Shown piece by piece: positions 58,830-64,000 of a stretch of 64,000 nucleotides of DNA. The position numbers and the translations under genes were made by a program. The notes beneath the pieces are model-generated. The model saw nothing but the letters and a program-made list of their open reading frames with translations, was not told where the DNA came from and did not search any database. The stretch's first letter is position 1. Every line of letters begins with the position of its first letter. The stretch comes from Azospirillum sp. Lineage in GTDB: Bacteria; Pseudomonadota; Alphaproteobacteria; Azospirillales; Azospirillaceae. The stretch is from assembly GCA_027486405.1 (NCBI GenBank), contig JAIXPD010000062.1, forward strand, positions 62,001-126,000. The letters run 5' to 3'.

Positions 58830-60503
58830 TCATCCCCGATGACCGGGCCGGGCGGCCGCGATGCTGCGGCTCAGCAGGATGACCGGCAGCAGCCCGACCA
58901 GCACAATGGTCAGGGCGGGCAGGGCGGCGTCGTCCAGCCGCTCGGTGGACGCCATGCGGAACGCCTCGATCGCCAAGGTGTCGAAGTTGAACGGGCGCAG
59001 GATCATGGTGGCGGGCAACTCCTTGACGATGTCCACGAACACCAACAGGGCCGCGCTCAACAGGCTGGGGCGCAGCAGCGGCAAATGGACGCGCCGCATC
59101 ACCTGCCACGGGCTGTGACCCAGCGAGCGGGCCGCGCCCTCCAGATTGGGGCCGATCTTGGCGAAACCCGACTCCAACGGTCCATAAGCGACGACGAAGA
59201 AGCGGATCAGGTAGCCGTAGAGAATACCGAGGATGGTCGCCCCCATCAGGCTGCCGACCGACCATCCGGTCCAGCTTCGCAACAGCCCGATGGCGATCAG
59301 AATGCCGACCGCGATCACCGTGCCCGGCGTGGCGTAGCCCAGCGAGGCCAGACGGACGGCCAGCGCCGCCAACCGGCTGCGGTCGTGCCGCACCCCATGG
59401 ATCACCAGCAGGGCGACGCTGACCACCAGGATCGCGCCGCAACCGCCGAGGATCACGGTGTTGACGGCCAATTCGGCGAAGCGGTCCAACGTCAACTCGT
59501 CACCGCCGCGCAGCACCATCGCGAACAGAATGCCGCCGGGCAGCAGGAAGCCGAAAAAGATCGGCGTCAGGCACACCGCCCAGGCGATAAGCGTGCCGCG
59601 CGCCGACAGGCGCGGTGCGGGCAGGGCGCGATACCGTCCGGTCGTCTGGTGGAAGCGCATGGAGCCGCGCGACAGCCGTTCCAGCCCGACCAGCGCCAGC
59701 ACGAACAGCAGCAGCACGGCGGCCAACTGCGCGGCGACCGCCGCGTCGCCCAGCGCGAACCAGGTCCGGTAAATGCCGACGGTGAAGGTGTCGATGCCGA
59801 AATAGCGCACCGCGCCGAAGTCGGCCAAGGTCTCCATCAGGGCGTAGCCGATCCCGGCGACCAGCGCCGGGCGCGCCAGCGGCAGCGCCACCCGGCGGAA
59901 GGCCCCCAGCGCGGTGCAACCCAGCGTCCGGCTCGCTTCCAGCGCGCAGACCGACTGTTCCAGGAAGGCCGCGCGGGTCAGGATGTAGACGTAGGGATAC
60001 AGCACCGACGACAGCACCAACCCCGCCCCCCACGGGCTGTGGATGGCGGGAAACCAGTAATCGCCGCGCCGCCAGCCGGTCAGCGCCCGCAACCCGCTTT
60101 GCAGCGGCCCGGCGAATTGCAGGAAATCGGTGTAGGTGTAGGCCAGCACATAGGCGGGCATCGCCAGCGGCAACAGCAGCAGCCATTGCAGGGTCCGCCG
60201 CCCGACGAACTCGTGCATCGTCACCGTCCAGGCGCAGGCGACGCCGGTCACGCCGGTGACGGTCCCGACGATCAACAACAAGATCAGCGTGTTGGCGATG
60301 TAGTCGCCCAGCACCGTGCGCGCCATGTGCTGCCATAGGTCGCCGGTGACGCTGGCTGATTGGACAAACACCGCCAGGATCGGCACGGCGATCAGCATCG
60401 CCACGACCAGGGCGATCAGGCCAACCGGGCCGATGCGCCCCAGCAGACGGGCCGGGGAGAGGAGCCGGGAACCGGGGGAGGTCGCGTCGGTCGCCATCGC
60501 CAT
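58830..60503 (-). CDS. fbpB: Iron(III) ABC transporter permease, fused double-domain
   Basis: Inner-membrane permease of 557 residues with two homologous permease halves (about 12 helices), as usual for FbpB. Each half carries an EAA-type loop: LEASRTLGCTALGAFRRVALP in the first and LEGAARSLGHSPWQVMRRVHLP in the second. The ATG at 60503 is followed by another two codons on, and either could be used. It is the first gene of the minus-strand iron set and lies 67 bases below the typA terminator, so it needs its own promoter there. Confidence 0.93.
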   Translation of the reverse strand: MAMATDATSPGSRLLSPARLLGRIGPVGLIALVVAMLIAVPILAVFVQSASVTGDLWQHMARTVLGDYIANTLILLLIVGTVTGVTGVACAWTVTMHEFVGRRTLQWLLLLPLAMPAYVLAYTYTDFLQFAGPLQSGLRALTGWRRGDYWFPAIHSPWGAGLVLSSVLYPYVYILTRAAFLEQSVCALEASRTLGCTALGAFRRVALPLARPALVAGIGYALMETLADFGAVRYFGIDTFTVGIYRTWFALGDAAVAAQLAAVLLLFVLALVGLERLSRGSMRFHQTTGRYRALPAPRLSARGTLIAWAVCLTPIFFGFLLPGGILFAMVLRGGDELTLDRFAELAVNTVILGGCGAILVVSVALLVIHGVRHDRSRLAALAVRLASLGYATPGTVIAVGILIAIGLLRSWTGWSVGSLMGATILGILYGYLIRFFVVAYGPLESGFAKIGPNLEGAARSLGHSPWQVMRRVHLPLLRPSLLSAALLVFVDIVKELPATMILRPFNFDTLAIEAFRMASTERLDDAALPALTIVLVGLLPVILLSRSIAAARPGHRG

Positions 60504-60536
60504 GGGCGGGGATCCTGATGATGTGGGGAATGGGAT

Positions 60537-60570
60537 GCTGTGCGGAACAGGAGGCTGTGCAGAACAGGCA
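60537..60570. repeat. Adjacent 17-bp direct repeat upstream of fbpB
   Basis: GCTGTGCGGAACAGGAG (60537-60553) is followed immediately by a copy with 14 of 17 identical bases (60554-60570). The pair fills the only space between the typA terminator and the fbpB start, so it overlaps any fbpB promoter. Confidence 0.6.
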
Positions 60571-60636
60571 AAAACGAAAAGCGCCCCCGTCCTACCCCGT
60601 TGACCGCGTGGCGGGCAAGGGGTTGAACGGGGGCGC
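60571..60636 (-). terminator. Intrinsic terminator of typA
   Basis: GCGCCCCCGT (60581-60590) pairs perfectly with ACGGGGGCGC (60627-60636). An inner CCCC/GGGG pairing is also possible. On the minus strand TTTTCGTTTTT follows. It lies 50 bases after the typA stop. Confidence 0.8.
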
Positions 60637-60685
60637 GTTCGTCTCAGGCGCTCAAATCGGCGATGTCACACCGCCGGGTTGAGGA

Positions 60686-62512
60686 TCAGACCGCCTCGGC
60701 GGCGCGGGCGTGGCGCTTGCGCTCGTTCGGGTCCAGATAGCGCTTGCGCAGACGGACCGACTTCGGCGTCACCTCGACCAGCTCGTCGTCCGAGATGTAG
60801 GACAGCGCGCGTTCCAGGGTCATCTGGATCGGCGGCGTCAGACGAACGGCTTCGTCCTTGCTGGTGGTGCGGATGTTGGTAAGCTGCTTGCCCTTGATGA
60901 CGTTGACCTCCAGGTCGTTGCCACGGGTGTGCTCGCCAATGATCATCCCCTGATAGACCGGCACGCCCGGATCGATCAGCATCGGGCCACGGTCTTCCAG
61001 GTTCCACAGCGCGTAGGCCACGGCCACGCCGTCGCTGTTGGAAATCAGGACGCCGGTGCGCCGGGCGGCGATGGCCCCCTTGAACGGGGCATAGCCGTGG
61101 AACAGCCGGTTCATGATGCCGGTGCCGCGTGTGTCGGTCAGGAACTCGCTCTGGTAGCCGATCAGGCCGCGCGAGGGGGCGTAGAACACGATGCGGGTCT
61201 TGCCGCCGCCCGACGGGCGCATCTCGACCAGATCGGCCTTGCGCTCCGCCATCTTCTGCACGACGGTCCCGGAGAACTCCTCGTCCACGTCGACGACGAC
61301 TTCCTCGATCGGCTCCAGACGCTGGCCGGTCAGGGTGTCGGTCTTGAACAGCACGCGCGGGCGGCTGATGGCCAGCTCGTAGCCCTCGCGGCGCATGGTT
61401 TCGATCAGGATGCCCAACTGCAATTCACCGCGACCGGCAACCTCGAACGCGTCGCCGCCTTCGGTGTCGGTGATGCGCAGCGCCACGTTGCCTTCGGCTT
61501 CGCGGTACAGGCGGTCACGGATCATGCGGCTCGTCACCTTGTCGCCTTCGCGACCGGCCAGCGGGCTGTCGTTGACCGAGAAGGTCATCGCCAGGGTGGG
61601 CGGGTCGATCGGCTGGGCGGACAGCGGCTCGCTCACTTCGGGCGAGCAGATGGTGTCCGACACGGTGGTCTGCGTCATGCCGGCCAGCGCAACGATGTCC
61701 CCGGCCTTGGCCTCGTCCACCGGCACGCGCTCCAGGCCACGGAAGGCCAGAACCTTGCTGATGCGGCCGCTTTCGATCGCTTCGCCGTCGCGGGTCATCG
61801 ACTTGACGGCCATGTTGACCTTGACGACGCCGGTCTGGATGCGGCCGGTCAGGATGCGGCCCAGATAGGGGTTCGCTTCCAGCGTGGTCGCCAGCATGGT
61901 GAAGGGCGCGTCCTCTTCCACCTTGGGGGCGGGGACGTGGTCGCGGATCAGTTCGAACAGCGGGGTCAGCGTTTCGCGCGCGCCGTTTTCCAGATCGGTG
62001 GTCGCCCAGCCGTTGCGGCCCGAGGCGAACAGGGTCGGGAAATCGAGCTGCTCGTTCGAGGCGTCGAGCGAGGCGAACAGGTCGAACACCTCGTCATGCA
62101 CCTCGTGCGGACGGCCGTCGGGGCGGTCCACCTTGTTGATGACGACGATGGGGCGCAGGCCCAGCTTCAGCGCCTTGCCCAGCACGAACTTGGTCTGGGG
62201 CAGCGGGCCTTCGGCCGCGTCGCAGAGCAGGACGACGCCGTCCACCATCGACAGGATGCGTTCCACCTCGCCGCCGAAATCGGCGTGGCCCGGGGTGTCG
62301 ACGATGTTGATGCGCAGGTCGTTCCACAGAACGGAGGTGCACTTGGCGAGAATGGTGATGCCGCGCTCGCGCTCCAGATCGTTGGAGTCCATGGCGCGTT
62401 CGGCGACCTGCTGGTTCTCGCGGAACGAGCCGGCCTGTTTCAGGAGTTGATCGACCAGCGTGGTTTTGCCGTGGTCGACGTGGGCGATGATGGCGACGTT
62501 ACGGAGATTCAT
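60686..62512 (-). CDS. typA: Ribosome-associated translational GTPase TypA/BipA
   Basis: Elongation-factor-like GTPase acting on the ribosome in stress, cold and 50S assembly. It has 608 residues from ATG 62512. The frame upstream to 62569 is not conserved. G1 is [11 protein letters not shown]2/switch [12 protein letters not shown]3 [10 protein letters not shown] and G4 [11 protein letters not shown]. Domains III and V contain [19 protein letters not shown] and [19 protein letters not shown]. The C-terminus ends in a basic [15 protein letters not shown] segment. The leader contains a terminator-like hairpin (62568-62597). Confidence 0.97.
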   Translation of the reverse strand: MNLRNVAIIAHVDHGKTTLVDQLLKQAGSFRENQQVAERAMDSNDLERERGITILAKCTSVLWNDLRINIVDTPGHADFGGEVERILSMVDGVVLLCDAAEGPLPQTKFVLGKALKLGLRPIVVINKVDRPDGRPHEVHDEVFDLFASLDASNEQLDFPTLFASGRNGWATTDLENGARETLTPLFELIRDHVPAPKVEEDAPFTMLATTLEANPYLGRILTGRIQTGVVKVNMAVKSMTRDGEAIESGRISKVLAFRGLERVPVDEAKAGDIVALAGMTQTTVSDTICSPEVSEPLSAQPIDPPTLAMTFSVNDSPLAGREGDKVTSRMIRDRLYREAEGNVALRITDTEGGDAFEVAGRGELQLGILIETMRREGYELAISRPRVLFKTDTLTGQRLEPIEEVVVDVDEEFSGTVVQKMAERKADLVEMRPSGGGKTRIVFYAPSRGLIGYQSEFLTDTRGTGIMNRLFHGYAPFKGAIAARRTGVLISNSDGVAVAYALWNLEDRGPMLIDPGVPVYQGMIIGEHTRGNDLEVNVIKGKQLTNIRTTSKDEAVRLTPPIQMTLERALSYISDDELVEVTPKSVRLRKRYLDPNERKRHARAAEAV

Positions 62513-62567
62513 GGAGCCTTGGTCTCGCAATGGCACCCCGACACGCGGCACAACACCGCAAACAAAC

Positions 62568-62597
62568 AAAAAGGCCCGCCGAAGGACTTCGGTGGGC
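62568..62597 (-). terminator. Terminator-like hairpin in the typA leader
   Basis: GCCCGCC-GAAG/CTTC-GGTGGGC (62574-62584 with 62587-62597, one G-U pair). On the minus strand it is followed by CCTTTTTGTTTG. It lies 56 bases upstream of the typA ATG and downstream of the predicted promoter, so it could attenuate typA or end a short RNA of about 50 bases. Confidence 0.65.
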
Positions 62598-62623
62598 GCT
62601 TGTCGGGGAAACTGTTGCGGCGC

Positions 62624-62651
62624 AATATAGTGATCTGCGGCAAAAAAGCAA
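62624..62651 (-). promoter_or_regulatory. Sigma70-type promoter for typA (minus strand)
   Basis: On the minus strand TTGCTT (complement of 62646-62651), 16-base spacer, TATATT (complement of 62624-62629, five of six). The transcript would start near 62617, giving a typA leader of about 105 bases that includes the hairpin. Confidence 0.5.
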
Positions 62652-62723
62652 GCGCTACCCCCGGTTCCGGCTGGTCAAATTCTGGGATGGAGCTATGCGT
62701 CGTTCGCTCTTACAGTCGATGGC

Positions 62724-64000
62724 ATGACACGGACCGCCCTATTCCGCCATGTTCTGCCACCGCTGCTTGCGGCGGGCCTTGCGCTGGGCGCACCCGTCCG
62801 GGCGCAGGATGGGACACCGGTGGGCCTACCGGACCCGGTCGCGGACACACAGGAAAACGGACAGGCGGACACCCCGCAACCGCGCGCACCCTATCGCGTG
62901 GTGATCGACGGGGTGGAGGATGACGGGCTGCGCGACACGCTGAGCCAGGCGTCCGCCCTGGTCGGTCTGGTGGAGGATCCGCCGCCGACGCTGGCCGGGC
63001 TGGAACGCCGCGCCGACAGCGACCGCGAGCGGTTGCAGACGGTCCTGCGCTCCACCGGCCGTTACGACGGGCGAATCGACACCCGCGTCGACGCCGGGCG
63101 GGATGGCCAACCGGCAAGCGTGACGGTCACGGTCACGCCGGGGCCGCTCTACCATGTCAAAACGGTGACGCGCGCGCTGCTGGTCAACGGGGCGGCTTTG
63201 ACCGGACCGGCGGCGGACGGCCTGCTGGGGGACCCCAAGCTGAAGGCCGGGGACCCGGCGGAGGGGCAGCGGGTGGTGGACGCCGAAACCGCGCTGCTCG
63301 ACCGGCTGCGCGCGCGCGGCTACGCCTTTGCCAAGATGGACGACCGCCGGGTGCTGGTCGATCACACCGACCAATCAATGGATGTGACGTGGCGGGTGGC
63401 GCTCGGCCCGCTGGTCCGCACCGGGGCGGTGCGGGTGTCCGGGCTGGAGCGGGTGGACGAGGGGGTGGTGCGCCGACGGCTGGATCTGCCCGCCGGTGCG
63501 GTCCACGACCCCGCCGCGCTGGACCGGGCGCGCCAGGATCTGGCCAAGCTGGAGGTGTTCGACACCGTGCGCGTCCGGCTGGACGAGCAGCCCGGCCCCG
63601 ACGGCGTCACCCCCGTGGTGGTGGCGGTGACGGAGCGCAAGCCGCGCGTCATCGGCGGCGGCGTCAGCTACTCCACGCAGGAGGGGGTGGGGGCGCAAGC
63701 CTATTGGGGCCACCGCAACCTGTTCGGCGGGGCGGAAAAACTGCGCGTTGGGCTGGAGGTTGGGCGGGTGGCCGGATCGTCGGGCGGCACGTCCAGCCGG
63801 GCGTCGTCGGTGGTCAAGAATTTGCCCGATCTGCGTTTCAACCTGTCCTTCCGCAAGCCGGATTTCCTCGCGCTTCACCAGACGCTCCAGGTCGAGGCGC
63901 TGGTTGCCTCCGAACAGCCGCCCGCCTACAGCCGGATCGCCACCCAGGTCAGCGCCACGCTGGACCGCCCGTTGAGCGAGCGCCTGAGCCTGAGCTATGG
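62724..64000 (+). CDS. tamA: TamA-like outer-membrane assembly protein (Omp85 family), 3' end outside window
   Basis: Outer-membrane component of the translocation and assembly module. The frame is open from ATG 62724 to the window edge (425 codons seen). A signal peptide ends near PVRAQ. Three POTRA-like repeats follow: YRVVIDGVEDDGLRDTLSQA, then LYHVKTVTRALLVNG, then VRTGAVRVSGLERVDEGVVRR. The start of the barrel is visible as GGGVSYSTQEGVGAQAYWGHRNLFGGAEKL. This arrangement fits TamA better than BamA, which has five POTRA domains. tamB would be expected downstream. It is divergent from typA. Confidence 0.9.
   Translation, partial: MTRTALFRHVLPPLLAAGLALGAPVRAQDGTPVGLPDPVADTQENGQADTPQPRAPYRVVIDGVEDDGLRDTLSQASALVGLVEDPPPTLAGLERRADSDRERLQTVLRSTGRYDGRIDTRVDAGRDGQPASVTVTVTPGPLYHVKTVTRALLVNGAALTGPAADGLLGDPKLKAGDPAEGQRVVDAETALLDRLRARGYAFAKMDDRRVLVDHTDQSMDVTWRVALGPLVRTGAVRVSGLERVDEGVVRRRLDLPAGAVHDPAALDRARQDLAKLEVFDTVRVRLDEQPGPDGVTPVVVAVTERKPRVIGGGVSYSTQEGVGAQAYWGHRNLFGGAEKLRVGLEVGRVAGSSGGTSSRASSVVKNLPDLRFNLSFRKPDFLALHQTLQVEALVASEQPPAYSRIATQVSATLDRPLSERLSLSY

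Noticed and set aside
60710..62723. Long plus-strand frame opposite typA joined to the tamA region
   Set aside because: The typA side is a shadow of a fully conserved GTPase, and this frame is not the tamA frame. tamA begins at 62724 in its own frame with a signal peptide.

Overview
The window is a 64 kb piece of a high-GC alphaproteobacterial chromosome. It is most likely from the Rhodospirillales/Azospirillaceae (Azospirillum-like). I base this on the block rpoZ-rel-pdxJ-acpS-lepB-rnc-era, the lptG-surA-pdxA block, a class II DAHP synthase, FliL-type proteins, an NdvB-type GH17-GT2 beta-glucan synthase, and GC-rich codon use in every gene. Genus placement is inference. I see no rRNA, integrase, transposase, prophage block or CRISPR array.

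Layout. 3-7158: end of an alpha-2-macroglobulin gene, followed directly by its usual partner pbpC. 7180-9801: a zinc-ribbon protein, a dispersed palindromic repeat, and a copper pair (small Cys/His exported protein plus Tat-exported multicopper oxidase). 9825-13969: slyX, mntH with a Fur-like site, guaA with a terminator, and a GNAT acetyltransferase. 14212-17894: lptG, surA, pdxA with no lptD between lptG and surA. 18014-25623: an NYN RNase divergent from the large operon-like run rpoZ, rel, pdxJ, acpS, lepB, rnc, era. 25726-35552: an eight-gene, minus-strand gene set for uptake and breakdown of D-amino-acid derivatives, controlled by a divergent IclR regulator with three 20-bp-spaced repeats between them. 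35592-41742: a small protein with a tail/baseplate-like N-terminus, 15-bp tandem repeats, glmS, glmU, gph, a small ORF and a DUF3108 protein. 41882-48766: tRNA-Val(CAC), a 54-residue membrane ORF, panC, a FliL-like protein, class II DAHP synthase, an AmpG-type transporter and a secreted protein with a single haem-c motif. 48855-56477: gor, a second FliL-like protein, nicotinate phosphoribosyltransferase, a hypothetical protein, ndvB and a HIT protein. 56455-60503: an iron(III) ABC transporter in the order fbpB-fbpA-fbpC. 60686-64000: typA, with a terminator-like hairpin in its leader, divergent from the start of tamA, which runs off the window.

How the genes fit together. Most are housekeeping: cell envelope (lptG, surA, glmS, glmU, ampG, pbpC, tamA, lepB), cofactors (pdxA, pdxJ, panC, pncB), stringent response and RNA metabolism (rpoZ, rel, rnc, era, typA, NYN), metals (mntH, fbpABC, copper oxidase) and surface glucan (ndvB). 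The most distinctive unit is the D-amino-acid module. It combines an oligopeptide-type ABC importer, an N-acyl-D-amino-acid deacylase, a D-serine dehydratase/D-threonine aldolase-type PLP enzyme and RidA. An intrinsic terminator inside it separates the permease and enzyme genes from the two ATPase genes.
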